NCBI GenBank assembly: GCA_914767715.1
Contig: OU612069.1
Coordinates: 19,155,387-19,219,386, forward strand
DNA length: 64,000 bases
Direction of reading: 5' to 3'
From: Membranipora membranacea
Lineage: Eukaryota; Bryozoa; Gymnolaemata; Cheilostomatida; Membraniporidae
The notes beneath the pieces are model-generated. The model had not been told where the DNA came from. It ran no database searches and saw nothing but the letters and a program-made list of their open reading frames with translations. A program made the translations under genes and the position numbers. Positions 35,641 to 46,968 of the stretch are shown here, in pieces. Every line of letters begins with the position of its first letter. Position 1 is the first letter of the stretch.

Positions 35641-35849
35641 AAGATGAAGATGAGGATTGTTGTTAATTAGGATCCTCTCCTTGGAGTGAACATAATATTA
35701 TCTCATTTATCCTCATATTTATGCACAATAATAAGTTACCCTACAGTTAGCTTTCTATGTGTCTGTCATAACATTTCAAAAGCTCATTAAATTAATTTAA
35801 GTTTGTCATCTTTTAGTTGGGATATCAGCAATAACAAAATCTGATTTGA

Positions 35850-36390
35850 ACAGTTGGCTGTTATTTGGCCCGACTAAAGACTTCATTTCTGACTCTGGCA
35901 ATATATTATATGATATTTATTTTATGCAAACAATTTTTTGTCCGGTTAGCCATATTTGAAGTTCATTCCCCCCATTGTGATGTGGAATAGATCATGAGGA
36001 GTAATCAGACCCAGCTACTGTGGATTGTTGATTGTGGATTGTTGAAAGCTTGAGAGTGTCAGCGTGGCATTACGTTTTTCCTTAGCCTGTGTGAGAAGAG
36101 AAGTGCTCATTCTAATAACCTGACTCGGTTCTTTTTTTTCATCTTGGTACAGACACGTGACGTGATCATCATGCAAATCAAGCATCAACCAATCGGCAAT
36201 GGCTTAGCAAGTCTTTAAGCTGCCATGAGTGGCAGAGAAAAACTTTTATGGCGTTATTAGCCCCAAGTACAGAAAGGCTCTTATTGTACTTTCTGTTCTT
36301 GAAAAGCATATATAATATTCGTCCTGTGGGGGGGGGGGTATTCAATAAATAACATCTCCTGAAAATAAACCACAATATTTTCAGTCAATC
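35850..36390 (-). pseudogene. repeated unknown gene block, copy at 35.9 kb
   Basis: Minus strand contains a shortened MKSLVGPN...SQLFKS block plus the shared neighbouring sequence (tttttgtccggttagccata, tcctgccatgag-like). Degenerate relative of the copies at 41.0 and 55.2 kb. Confidence 0.45.
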
Positions 36391-36962
36391 ATTGAAATGA
36401 GTTTAACTTAGACTAAATTTGGCCGTGTTGTCATCGAGCTACAACTAATGATCACACAGCTTTAATGTATTAAAAAAGGCGATAATACCTTGTACACTTT
36501 TAGTGGGTATCAATACTTTTTGGCATATAACAGAACTGCACTTATATGTCATTGAGAGAAGGAAAGTTCACTACCAGCGATCTTGCGAGATCGGATTTGA
36601 CCATCTTTCCAATAACTCTATAACATGAATAATGACATCTCCAGGATTGATCTCAGTATACACAAAATATTGGAATAGTTTTATGAATTGCCAATGGCTA
36701 ATCATCTAACCACTAGGACTCTATCATGTTGAATGGCAACCCCCAAACACAGATACATGACAAGTTAAATGAGCGATGATTCAATATTATAAAATAAATA
36801 ACTCAAAGTGCTGTTACAAACTATTCAAGATTAGTTAAAAGTGAAATACACCCTGCTACGTTGACTGCATATTATAGAAATAACCAAGAGGATAATACAG
36901 GAAGGTTAATATTAAAAATCCAAACTGGTTTAGTATAAGCCAAGAAGTTTGTTATTACTCAC

Positions 36963-37139
36963 TAATCCAAATGTGGCGAAGTATAGGTTTTGGACATGAG
37001 CGGCTGCCTGCTTGCATATGTACTTCCTTACCCATATAGGCATAGTTTCCCTGCGAGGTAGCGTCCTCATTCTCTCCAGGTGCTCGCCAACAATAATGGG
37101 ATTCAGCAAATTTGCGTAGTTATGTCTGAGGTCCTGACA
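36963..37139 (-). CDS. 177-bp exon of an unidentified gene
   Basis: A phase 0-0 exon of exactly 59 codons (CQDLRHNYANLLNPIIVGEH ...) is flanked by a good acceptor (gatttttcag) and a GTGAGT donor. The sequence is rich in charged and aromatic residues and looks conserved rather than random. It precedes the 37.57-kb exon on the same strand. Family not recognised. Confidence 0.45.
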
Positions 37140-37570
37140 CTGAAAAATCAACAAACGTAGTGTGTGGATAACAAATACGCGTTGATCACATTCTAAGTAT
37201 GTTTGAACTATTATATACTTTCTTATACCTGGTTACCTTACCAGTAGAGAAATGCTAAGAAACACTAAGCAGTGGCAAAAAACATCACAGTTGCAATTTA
37301 AATGTACATAGACAGTATTCTCAACTATCGATAATTGAGAACCTTAGCCAAAGTTTTTGCTTTGGATGTCTGGTTGGTGGGGGAATGCTAATCCCAGTTC
37401 AGTTTTAGATTTCCTCTTCAGTCACATGTTTTGAGGTATTTTTCTTATGCTGAATTTGTGTATTGTGTGAGATATGATACTAGTTTACTATGAAAAAACT
37501 AAGATTAAAAAATTAAAACTGGATTATTTAAAATATTTTAAATGTTAGATTTTTAATCCAATAGACTCAC

Positions 37571-37830
37571 TCATTATACGACACGTCGCATCTCTTGCAC
37601 GTTGGCCCAGATTGATTCTTTTTTTATCTATAATCCGACAAAATTTTTCTAGCACGCCGTAAAAGGATTTTACGCTGTCTGGGTATTCGATATTACATAC
37701 CCAGAACAGCATAAACAACAGCCGGACTGCCTCAGCCATGGTCCTTGCCTTGAGTACTGAGCCTCCAGGCACCACAAAAGAGACCTTCCGGTTGAAGCTG
37801 GTGAGCACTGGCACTTTAGTGTGGAAGCAG
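37571..37830 (-). CDS. exon of the repeated unknown gene family (37.6 kb copy)
   Basis: The open stretch contains AEAVRLLFMLFWVCNIEYPD, then KSFYGVLEKFCRIIDKKR and RARDATCRIM, and ends at a GTGAGT donor. A paralogous copy at 54450-54640 ends at GTAAGT at the same place but has lost blocks of 32 and about 45 bp. A weaker copy lies at 59030-59180. A more distant one (MLIFLLNIDYPKQAPTLFRF) is at 44317-44514. The 'LL..hhhL.NI.YP......F' pattern is shared. Function unknown. Confidence 0.5.
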
Positions 37831-38090
37831 ATTCCTGATTATCTTCTTTTCTTGTTCCTGATATACATCGTAGTAATATCATCTGCCACATACTGATGGC
37901 AGTAGTATTTTGTGGAAAAACTAGTTGTGATGCAGATAGAGTTGGTTGAAAAGATATATATCAAATTGATGGTAAATTTTAGATTCCCAAAGCATCCCAA
38001 TGGCGACGCAGGATATGGCGTGTGCAGTAAACAATGTGAAGAAGACCGCAGCAGTGATGATCTCTACAAAGAGAGTTGTGGTCTATTGAT

Positions 38091-39316
38091 TTAGTCTTTC
38101 ATGTAGGTTACATGATGAGTATGTAGGTTACCCTGTATTGGTGCTGCAGTCACCAAGGGCGTTTGTTGAGATGAGTATTGATATGCCTGAATAGGCAGAG
38201 AGGTGTCAGTATGAGGTAAGTGAACTGACAGAGGAGGTAACATTTCATTTGAATTATGTCCCCCTGAGATTGGTTGGGCCACTGAGCTCACTTTGGGCCG
38301 GGTCTGATATACAGAGTTAGGAAAAACGTTATACTGGTCAGCTGTTGACTTTGGGTTGCATTGCATAGCTACAGAGGCAGGAATGGTTTGACTGGTACCT
38401 GCAACAGATATATTGCTAGCAACACTAGAGTTGTGCCCCCCTCTATTGTACGAGGGAGATGCTGAATGCATGCTTGTGACAGATTAAAGATTCAGATTTG
38501 ACGAGAGTTGATCTTACCACACTAGGCTGACTGATGTATCAGAGATTCTGCTTGACTAGACGAAGCTGAGAGTAATACTGCTAGCTGATATAGAACGAGA
38601 GAGGTTGAGCTTTACTGCTGATTAGGAGTTGTGTGACCATGTGGACTAGACTTTATTTACACTTTAACCCCTGGTAGGGCGCTACAGCACCCCTCCCGCA
38701 CCCACCCTGCGCTTTGTCATACACATGAAACATGGGGATACACCCATGTACACAATCAAATCATGAGGTAAAATGACATCACAAAATTCAAGAAGATTAG
38801 ATAAACCAATATTTCTGCTGAGTTGATGGTTTTTGCAACATACTGCAGTTTTTACACATAAATCTGTTTCAGTTTTTACAAAATAGGAAGTGCCAAAATT
38901 GCTACTCCAGTTCCAATTTTATCCCTGAAAGATATGTGGCGGCCTTTTGAGTTGAGCCGGCGTAAAATGTGGCCTTTTTCAAGAAAAGGTTGCCCACCCA
39001 TGCACTATTATTTTCTTTACACCACAGTATTTAACAGGCCCCTTTTAACGGCGGAGGGTGGTGGGCTACATACATATGAGATCATTATATTATGATCTGG
39101 CATTAGCTATTCTGCCATTTGCCAAAAATATGATTTATATTCTCCATATATAACTTACTTGCACACTTTACACTCGATCTCCTTGTTTTCATAGTTCACA
39201 TTTATACATTCTGTACAGTGAGTGTGTCCGCAGGGAAGAGCCTTAGGATCCCCAATCTCACAAAGTGTATTTACACGCGTAGTGCAGGTGGATGGTTTTG
39301 ACGTTGGACAAGTTAT
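38091..39316 (-). CDS. RING-finger exon plus Ser/Thr/Gln-rich tail
   Basis: Exon 39316-39159 (phase 0 start) encodes a RING core: LCEIGDPKALPCGHTHCTEC, then IECKVC, followed by a GTAAGT donor. It lacks the first cysteine of the usual first C-x2-C pair, unless C-terminal-looking cysteines upstream (TCPTSKPSTC) substitute. The best following exon is 38488-38091. Its start after tctgtcacaag keeps phase. It encodes about 127 residues rich in Ser, Thr, Gln and Pro, ending in TAA. Together this is a small E3-ligase-like protein, missing any N-terminal exon in this window. The exon pairing is an inference from phase. Confidence 0.5.
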
Positions 39317-39965
39317 CTATTATAATCCAAATTTGCCGTAAAACTACAAATAAGGCAGAGAAAAGGTGTTGATGTGAAAAGACATTATATTGTCGTATAT
39401 CAAAATAACCTCAGGTATTGAAACAAAGGCATTGCCACGTAATCGATTAATCAAGGCAATTAAGCGTTACAAACAAACGACAATCAAGGATAAATCTCAA
39501 CAAGATGAGATTCAATAGTCAGTTAAGCATTGTGACAATAATCATGATTTATATATGATACCATCAGGATACGCAAGGATTTAAGCATAATATATCAGAC
39601 AATTCCAGGCTCTATGAAAAGAATAATAGAACATACCTTTAGTCATCTAATGCACTTGTGTTATGAGTAAATAGCATGATTGTATGTAGTTAGTTTAGAA
39701 ATGTGATAAACCATAGCTTACTGTTGCCATGTTTATCATGAAAGATTCAATTTGACAATGTCACAAAATATGATTAGCATCTATCAGTAAGTGTATCATG
39801 TGATGTCCCAAATATGGTAACAAAAGTGGTAATGCATTCATAATATGTAAATTAACTAATTTAGGGGTCTCCTAAAATTGCCAAAGGGGTGGAATGCGTG
39901 CACAGCGCACAGCGCGGCGATAGCGCAACTCCCGCAGCTACACCCCCACCGAAAACCCTCCGGTT

Positions 39966-40740
39966 TTATTTAACATTACTGCGGACGAGCAAGATAAGGC
40001 TGTGGGCGGGTCTTTGGTAAACTTGGCCAGGAGTAGCAGTTTGGATCTCTACTTTTCTGACTAGGTTGTCTTTACTTGGTGTAATTTTCAGAACTCTCGC
40101 CATCTTCCATTCACCTCTTGCTAGATCTTTGTCTTTCAGAAGTACAACATCTCCTTCTTCAAAGTTGGGATGCTCTTCCGTCCATTTGGTTGGTTTCTGG
40201 AGAGACTGCAGGTATTCTGGTTTCCATCTGCTCAAGAATTGCTCACAAAGAAACTGTACACGCTTCCAACATTTTCTGCTATATAAATGAGCTTCCTCAA
40301 ACTTCCCTGGTGGTGGCTTGAGTGATTGAGTCTTCATAGTCAGTAGGCAGTTGGGGGTTAATGGTTGTGGTTCTATAGTGGAGTCTGTAGTCAGCTGCTG
40401 AGTTAACAATGTGCATATATTCGTAGAATAGAGTACGGAGGCTAGAGGAACTCAGTCTGGAAGAATTCGACTCTATTAGGATGCCTTGAAGTACTCCTCT
40501 CACTGTCCTTATCATACGCTCCCATGAGCCTCCCATACGACTGGCATATGGTGTGTTGAACTCAAAAGAGCACTGTTGTGATTCTAGGAATCCCCTGACT
40601 TCTTCAGAAGAGAGCGCGTTGATACCTTGTTGGAACTCATTTGGTGCACCAACAAAATTGGTACCTCTATCTGAAGAAAATGTATGTACGGGTCCTCGGA
40701 TTGCTAGAAAGCATCTCATAGAATTTATGAAACTTGTCTT
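39966..40740 (-). pseudogene. BEL/Pao LTR retrotransposon integrase tail
   Basis: Frame one (40719-40297) shows SSDRGTNFVGA (integrase catalytic Asp region), NTPYASRMGGSWERMIRTVR and SLRTLFYEYMHIVNS. Frame two (40409-39966) shows LTPNCLLTM, PPPGKF, LYSRKCWKRVQFL and GDVVLLKDKDLARGEW. This is the integrase end plus the C-terminal domain typical of BEL/Pao polyproteins. A single frameshift near 40400 separates them and the 5' part of the element is absent. It is the most intact LTR-retrotransposon piece here. No LTR pair was identified. Confidence 0.8.
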
Positions 40741-40749
40741 TCAGTTTTT

Positions 40750-41510
40750 GTTCCATTGAAATATTAAATATTTTTAAAAATTTGCTACAATAATTCTCTC
40801 AGCCTTTGATACTCCTGAACGGCGTTCTGTTTGCGGCAATTTTTCCATCAGCGTGCTCTCTAACTGCTCTCTGAAATCTTGCATAATCTCACCTACTGAA
40901 ATTTCTTGTATATATATACATAGCATAATAATCTGTTTCATCCGTCACTGCTTCCATGTAGAGCCATTTTATTTTTGTTCTTCCATAAGCGCCTTGGCGA
41001 GTGACTTAAACAGTTGGCTGTTATCTTGCTGCTTCGTATTTGGCTTGACTAAAGACCTCATTTCTGACTATCGCAATATTCATTTTATTATATTTGTATT
41101 ATGCAAACAAATTTTTTCTGGTTGCCATGTTTGAAGTTCCTACTCCCAGTGTGATGTGGAATTGACCATGTGAAATAATCAGATCCGGCTTCTGTGGATT
41201 GATGAAAGCTGGAGAATGTCAGCGTTGCACAACTCTTTTTTTTATAATTTCTTTCCTTTGCCTGTGTGAGAATTTGTTGCTTGCTCTCATAACCTCACAG
41301 AGTTTTTTTTTCATTCATCATGGTACAGAAGGCAAAACGATTCTCATCGGAATTGAGCATCAACCAAACATAAATGGCTGAACAATTTTTTTTCTGCCAT
41401 GAGTTTAAAAGAAAAACTTGTGCACTCCTGATGGGCAGAACTGTTTTCACCACTGCTCACTCTCTTCCGTGTTATATAGGCAAACAATTTGCTTCTCCGG
41501 ACCGACCATA
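40750..41510 (-). pseudogene. repeated unknown gene block, copy at 41 kb
   Basis: Shares about 400 bp at high similarity with 54940-55350. Shared coding parts are MQDFRE(Q/E)L(E/Q)STLMEK and MRSLVKPNTKQQDNSQLFKS followed by LAKALMEEQK and a stop. Relative to the 55-kb copy it lacks 48 bp between two ctgttt repeats, a deletion that joins MEK to a different frame. Adjacent to the BEL/Pao fragment. Confidence 0.55.
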
Positions 41511-41817
41511 ATCTCCGTCTCGTTGAACATACTGTCCAGCTACACCTTCAATATTGTAACATTATAATTAAATCTTTGGCATTCTGTCATCAATTGAGAA
41601 CCACGGTCTCAGAAGTTGTAAGATGGTTGCGCAGTCGTTCCAAGAGTAAAATTTTATGAGAAAATCTTTTTTTTTACCAGAGTTTTGAGACCCCTGAGTC
41701 ATTTGCATTTTTGAGCCTTTTGACTGAAACACAAAAATGACTGCATTCAACACAAAAATGATTAACGGTGTTAATGTTAATGGTTTCCTCCATTGGTCCA
41801 ACCATAAAACAAAAATA

Positions 41818-41925
41818 AATGGTAGGAGGACATATTTATGTAATCCTGCTAGGGAAAGGGCGACTATATCAAGACCCACAATGTGTCAGCTATGTCAATA
41901 GCAACCTGTTCCAAATTTAGACATT
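41818..41925 (-). repeat. duplicated segment, copy 1 (pair with 57236-57330)
   Basis: tttatgtaatcctgctaggg through caacctgttccaaattt matches 57236-57330 in the same orientation. The minus-strand reading LEQVAID / LEQAAIDMVD suggests exon remnants. Confidence 0.6.
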
Positions 41926-42059
41926 TTCATTGATGAATAAAAGATTAAGATTCAACCTGTACCACAAGGTATGGTTACAGCTTTGTTTATAGGAAGAACG
42001 AAGATTTACCCTAAAGGAGCGTAACATGCGCTTTACCATGACTATTTACAGATCTGAGG

Positions 42060-44060
42060 TAAGAGCATTGGCCATAAGGCAGATATCAGTGTCAGGTTGA
42101 AGCAGACCAACCTCCTGACGAAAGCACACTCTTTGCACTGCTCTATCCTGGGCAGCAAGATCAGCCTTCTGCATGGCAAGAGTGTATGTTGCCTCTTCAC
42201 ATCTCACTGTTGACTGTCGAGCAAGTATAGAAAATGCTGTCTAGTCGGTTTGAGATGCCGCCCGTCTCCTGTTGGCCTCCAATTCATGGGCTGTTTTTGC
42301 CGCTCAAGAGAAGTTGGTACATTTGGAGCACTCCTCCTTTCCAAGCTTGGCAAAATATACATGAAGTTTTCGGCACTCAGCTCTGTACAGTGTAGCCGTA
42401 CTGTACTTCTCTTGTCGGAATTTATGAGAGAATTTAAAATGTTTGTGAGTAGTGAGGAATTACCAAGAGTTCCACATTATAAAATAAATGCTGAACATAC
42501 TTTTCTACAGTAATAAAGAGGTTAAAACCTATCAGACCCCCACGACACTGTCTCACTGTCCAGTCAGTATGATTCACTGTAGGGTTGTCATCTATCAGAC
42601 CTGAAAGACTGTCAAATACATCAGGCTGTTTCTGACCTCTTCAAATCTGTCATATTCAGAGAGTTTTATAACTTGAATGTCGGTACTTGCGACAGGCTCT
42701 TGACAAATTTTGAGGACATGTGGTATATCAGATACTGAAGGTGATTTGCTTGATTTTTGTCGATGAATACTACTTATTATCTGCCATGGTGCATTTTTTC
42801 AGTCATTAGTAAAGAGTTATGATTGCTTATAGCTTCAATAGTTTCTGATAATATACAAGTTGGGTCAGGTTATTACAACCAGTTTATTGTCTTGCTCAGT
42901 TTGGCGTTACGCCTGCCCCCAGCAGCATCCAGTGCAGGTTTTCGTGGTTTGTCCCGGGCGTTTGAGCAATATAGTTTTTGATCTTTTGCAGGTGTTTCAG
43001 ATTTGGTAATTTTAAGGTCCCAGCCTTCCGCCTGCTGCAGTAGCTTTGAGGTGATCTAGTGTACATGTCCAGAGTTGTCTGGAGTACGCTGAAAAAAATC
43101 ATTAAGAGAATGTATTTTCTCACCATGTGCACATTGAGCGTTGTCATTTCTGACGTCATATATTAATCAAAAACCTCCCAAGGGCAACAGTATTTTTGTC
43201 AGACTGTAAATCTTGACTGATGCTCCATCGACGATATTTTCCACAATTTTTTAGTTGTTGGGAATAGAAGTGCTTCCATTGCTCATCCTGCTGTAGCTCT
43301 GCAGGAAGCAGATCCTACCAAGAGACGGCTGGTACTGGATCTGGAGTATCATCTTCGTTAATGTGAGGCTGTACTTTTGCTTCTGATGGTATGTAGTGCT
43401 CATCCCCCTGATCATCATCTCCATCTTCATCACCACTTTCTGAATTTGGACAATTCACACATGCATAGTTCGATAAGGGTGACATGAATAATTGAAAAGC
43501 TTAGCATAGTTTCTCTACACAAACCCCAAGTCTCACTACTTCACTACTCTACATCATGGATAAAATAGCCTCAAAATAGGATCAATGGATCTCAGCAAAA
43601 TATAAATTCTTCTATCCAAGTTTAAAAAGGAGATCTGGCGCACAATAGTGCTCATGTTTGTGTCATACTGCATTGTCTCAAATCCAGTCCAGCCTTGCTC
43701 TACTAACAAATAAATAAATGCCCTCTCCCTCACCGTTATCGGTGTCTCCGTCGCTGGGAGCAGGGTTTGAGCAGTCACTGTCATTCACCAAAGCTGTTTC
43801 AGTATAAAAATACAAAAGACTAGAATTTTATTAGCATCTTACAGAACCAAACATGCAGTTAGTATTGTGACACTCACCTTGCTGAGAATTGTACTTCAGC
43901 AATGGATTGAACAAAGATCTTTTTCTTCCTCAGCTTGTGTTCCTTGTTCCCTTTCGGCAGCATTTTGAAGTTGGAGCGGGACAGACTGAGAGTGTGAACG
44001 TGGCTGCATTAGTCACTGCCTGATCAAGGTCTTTGAAGTCGAGTTGGTTCATCATCTGAA
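42060..44060 (-). pseudogene. decayed multi-exon gene, possibly transposon-derived
   Basis: Several minus-strand stretches look coding but are in different frames or broken by stops. About 44050-43876 begins MMNQLDFKDLDQAVTNAATF and ends at a GTGAGT donor. 43797-43734 is SDCSNPAPSDGDTDN before GTGAGG. About 43440-43320 is an acidic ESGDEDGDDDQGDEHYIPSE. 43090-42896 ends in TGA. About 42770-42540 reads SVSDIPHVLKICQEPVASTD. 42470-42060 has LHVYFAKLGKEECSKCTNF. An acidic segment and a later 'F...G.EEC.KC..F' motif recall the pre-DDE region of invertebrate transposon proteins, but the family is not certain. Confidence 0.4.
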
Positions 44061-44316
44061 AGAAACATCAGTATTCATAAACTTAACAAAATATTGAACG
44101 GCAACAAGTCCAACAAAAACAGCAATACAGTATCGGTAGGACATTCACCCATTAGAGTATCTTTACAAGAACGATAAAATGAAGGGTGAGAGATTGTAAT
44201 TTGTCACAGAACAAAACTTAATGTGGAAATTGATAATCACAAATGGGGCTAAAATATGAAGCAATATCCATATTTAAAAGTCTGATAAAAATATTCAGTA
44301 TATACATGTGAACAAT

Positions 44317-44514
44317 CTATTTGAGAAGCATTTGGAGATCTGTCATGGTACTACTGACAGGGACCTTGAGGCCATGCAGGTTTGATATAAAGCGGAAGAG
44401 CGTTGGAGCCTGCTTTGGGTAATCGATATTCAAGAGAAAGATTAACATGATAAGATAATTAAGCCCTGAGGCTAGAGACCTAACAGGGAAGGAGAAACCC
44501 TTATACCCACCCAC
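44317..44514 (-). pseudogene. divergent member of the 'NI-YP' exon family
   Basis: FPVRSLASGLNYLIMLIFLL, then NIDYPKQAPTLFRFISNL, aligns with the 37.6-kb and 54.4-kb exons around a hydrophobic helix and the NI(E/D)YP motif. It ends in TAG. Identity is too low to be sure of common origin by eye. Confidence 0.35.
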
Positions 44515-44589
44515 ACTGAGGCCAGTATCATCTTTACACAGGATTACACTCCCTCAATATTTCTCTCAGTGTAGCATTTCCTTTTTGCC

Positions 44590-44780
44590 CTCCTTTCTTT
44601 TCCCGTATGTGTACCTGTTCAATTCCCTGTTATTGAAGGACGGGTTTGTCTTGTATTTTTTTAACTGTGTTTATCAAGTTGCTCTTTATGCCTTGATTGG
44701 CAACACTTGTGAAGCCTTTGGTTATGATGAATTTCTCGCTTCCATCAAGTGAATTGTAAAGCATCTTTACAATTTTTGAT
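44590..44780 (-). repeat. duplicated segment with coding block FNNRELN (copy 1)
   Basis: The minus strand here is similar to 59760-59880 plus 60535-60640. The 59-60 kb copy is split by a LINE insertion, so this copy shows the uninterrupted arrangement. Confidence 0.65.
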
Positions 44781-44807
44781 AGTTGGCTGCTGATGTATTG
44801 GGTCGAC

Positions 44808-45786
44808 CATACTTGCCAAGTAATCTAAATTCAAAATAGGGAGATTCCATTTTACGGCGAAGCACCCGAGTCACCCACCTGGGGGTTTGGGGGGGCGGTG
44901 TAAGCCCCCCAACAGGGTACGGGGCGGAGCCCTGTCTGCAAAAGCTCTGAGAGCGTTTCCAGCCACTAGGAAGGGCTAAAAAGGTATATTTGACCCCAAA
45001 TAATTTCATGTTTGTACTAGTACTAAAATATCAAACTGAGGTGAAATACACTCTTTAAACAATTACAATCATTCCATGGGCCACTGGGACTCTTACATAC
45101 ATGCCTTTACATTGTCAATGTCCAGTATCAAACACCCCATTGGCAAAGTAGAGGCATGTAAGTCCCAGGGACCCTTGCCTGTCAAGACAGGCTACAAGTG
45201 CCCATGCATCATCAAGATCTGAAAATGTGCTCAGTCACAGACAGTGAGAATCCAGATAAGGTACTATATTCCTGTTTGACTAACATTAAATATGTTTCAA
45301 AGTCATTGGTCCAAGCTTTGTTTAATTGTAGTGGACCTACCTTTGGAATTGTTAGGTTACTATTTCCCTTCACTTAAATTTAACTAGAGTAGACAGTACA
45401 AAATTAATACTAAAAAATGTGTGATCTGAAAGGAAATGAAAACTAAATGTATGCACTTGACTAGCTACTTTATATTGTGACCAATGACAGTCAGTGTTGT
45501 GAGTTATGAGAGGATGCTATTGGTCATTTATAATAATAGGCTGAATCTTCACCAAACAGGTAAATTTGTTAGGATTTTTTAATTTGATAATTCCTTTCAA
45601 TTTTGTGTGCAAAGACCTTAACAGTAACTAGTCAACAACAACAACATGTGCTTGGATAACTATCAACAAATTGCGCTTGGGCTGTTTTCTCTAAAATCTG
45701 GAGGAAATAGTGAGATTTACAAAAAGTGGGAGGTGGGTGTAAAAATCTGGAGGGTCACGCCTAAATCGGGAGACTTGGCAAGTATG
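44808..45786. mobile_element. 979-bp non-autonomous DNA transposon, hAT-like target duplication
   Basis: Terminal inverted repeats catacttgccaagt / acttggcaagtatg mark both ends. The flanks gggtcgac (44800-44807) and gggtcaac (45787-45794) are an 8-bp target duplication with one mismatch; 8 bp is typical of hAT elements. No transposase. The interior has a GC-rich hairpin region (44860-44960) and a nested inverted repeat (45075-45190) ending in the gtcaagacaggctac motif found elsewhere. Confidence 0.75.
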
Positions 45787-45838
45787 GGGTCAACGGTTGG
45801 TTTTTAGCTTGTCACAATTTGAAATCCTCTATCATTAC

Positions 45839-45965
45839 CTGTTTGAATTTATCCTCCAGGTCTTTAATCCTTTGTGATTTGCAGCTTAGTTCCTCAGTGA
45901 GCGTTTCAATGATCAATACGAACTCTTGGCTGTTGGCCTGACTGTCACTTAAAGGTGTATTGACT
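45839..45965 (-). CDS. coiled-coil exon of an unidentified gene
   Basis: The 127-bp exon lies between ctgcag and GTAATG. It reads SQEFVLIIETLTEELSCKSQ and RIKDLEDKFKQ, a clear heptad-like coiled coil. Its end (DLEDKFKQ plus gtaatgatag) is repeated at 60641 (DLEDEFEQ plus gtaatgatag), so the two belong to the same duplicated gene family. Only about 50 bp separates it from the hAT-like element. Confidence 0.5.
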
Positions 45966-46008
45966 CTGCAGTTTTGCGCTATGAGTCAAACTAACAGTCA
46001 CTGTTGTC

Positions 46009-46115
46009 AGGGTTCAAGTTGGCCCTCTTGTTAAATTTCTATGCTAATATCTTTTTCTGTCCACCAGATGTTTTATTTCCCCATGTCTGAATCTTTGAGG
46101 GACCTTAGATGTTTA
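46009..46115 (-). repeat. duplicated exon-bearing segment, copy 1
   Basis: gggttcaagttggccctctt ... ttctgtccaccagatgtttt matches 46752-46880 in part and 62905-63080 more fully. This copy no longer has an open frame. Confidence 0.55.
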
Positions 46116-46145
46116 TCCTGGGCAGTTAATTGAGCCTGGTTTGGG

Positions 46146-46310
46146 TTATTTCCGGCAAAAAAAGCACGTGTTTGGAGGGTCTTTCACCTAAGTACACTGT
46201 TGTAGGCTAAGAAAACCAATTTTGGGTCATTCTCAAATCAACCATCCTCAAATTGTAGCATATGAATGAATTAGTTCTCTAGAAGCCTTAGTCATGAAAT
46301 GGATATTAGA
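46146..46310. repeat. dispersed 165-bp repeat, copy 2
   Basis: Same orientation relative of 35471-35640. Confidence 0.7.
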
Positions 46311-46476
46311 CGTTACAAATACAGTGACTTGTGATTTTGCTGGAGGTAGCATTGGTTAATTATTACTTATAAAATGAAAAGTGGGCAAAAGAAACAAATT
46401 TGATTGAGGTGCTGGTTGGTTTAATAAATAAAGTCACGTGCTGTGCAAAAAGTTAACAAATGATGCGGACATGGTT

Positions 46477-46731
46477 TCATAATTTTATTGAGTCAACTCT
46501 CTCTAGAGGAGTTAGAGAGTTCTGAAGGGCAGTCTGCTGACTGGAGACAGATGGCGCATTAATCTCAAATGTGGCCTTAAATATAATGTCTCGTATTGGT
46601 CTCTTGACCATCTCCTCCTTATTTTTATTATTCATATAGTCCAAGGGCTCTGCAATCTCCTTGGCAAATGTCTCGTTCCTAGACTTAAAAGGCCCATTTG
46701 CCACCAATCTGTCCCACCTCTCCAAAAACAC
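46477..46731 (-). CDS. unidentified 84-codon open stretch
   Basis: Open frame with possible Met at 46731 and a stop at 46477, containing FLERWDRLVANGPFKSRNET and KEEMVKRPIRDIIFKATFEI. Composition looks coding. It lies between the repeated GYDLNILLT segment and the coiled-coil exon, in transcript order. No recognised domain. Confidence 0.35.
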   Translation of the reverse strand: MFLERWDRLVANGPFKSRNETFAKEIAEPLDYMNNKNKEEMVKRPIRDIIFKATFEINAPSVSSQQTALQNSLTPLERVDSIKL

Positions 46732-46763
46732 ACTGGTCCCCTCTTGTATAGTTTCTTAGATAT

Positions 46764-46870
46764 ATTATTTCTGTCCACCAGATGTTTTATTGCCCCAGAT
46801 ATGTATCTTCTTGGGGCCTTGGGTCGTCAATAAGATATTCAGGTCATAGCCACTGGCGTGAGACGCCTAC
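46764..46870 (-). pseudogene. duplicated exon (GYDLNILLT), broken copy
   Basis: After ctctctgttgtag the minus strand reads SGYDLNILLTTQGPKKIHIW and GNKTSGGQK. One extra base near the start puts it out of phase compared with the copy at 62944-63050. The exon upstream (46969-47110) ends in a matching phase. Confidence 0.5.
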
Positions 46871-46968
46871 AACAGAGAGGAATGGTAATGATATTTTCAA
46901 ATGAGTGCGCCATTATGGCCCGGAGTATAATAAATTGAGTATGAACATGAGGCGTGAAGTAACATTAC

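Noticed and set aside
39830-39965. LTR of the BEL/Pao element
   Set aside because: The GC-rich stretch after the stop codon is where an LTR should be, but no second copy exists in the window to define it.
44767-45009. 80-codon minus-strand protein
   Set aside because: It lies across the end and GC-rich interior of the hAT-like element, and the open frame is a by-product of the GC-rich hairpin.
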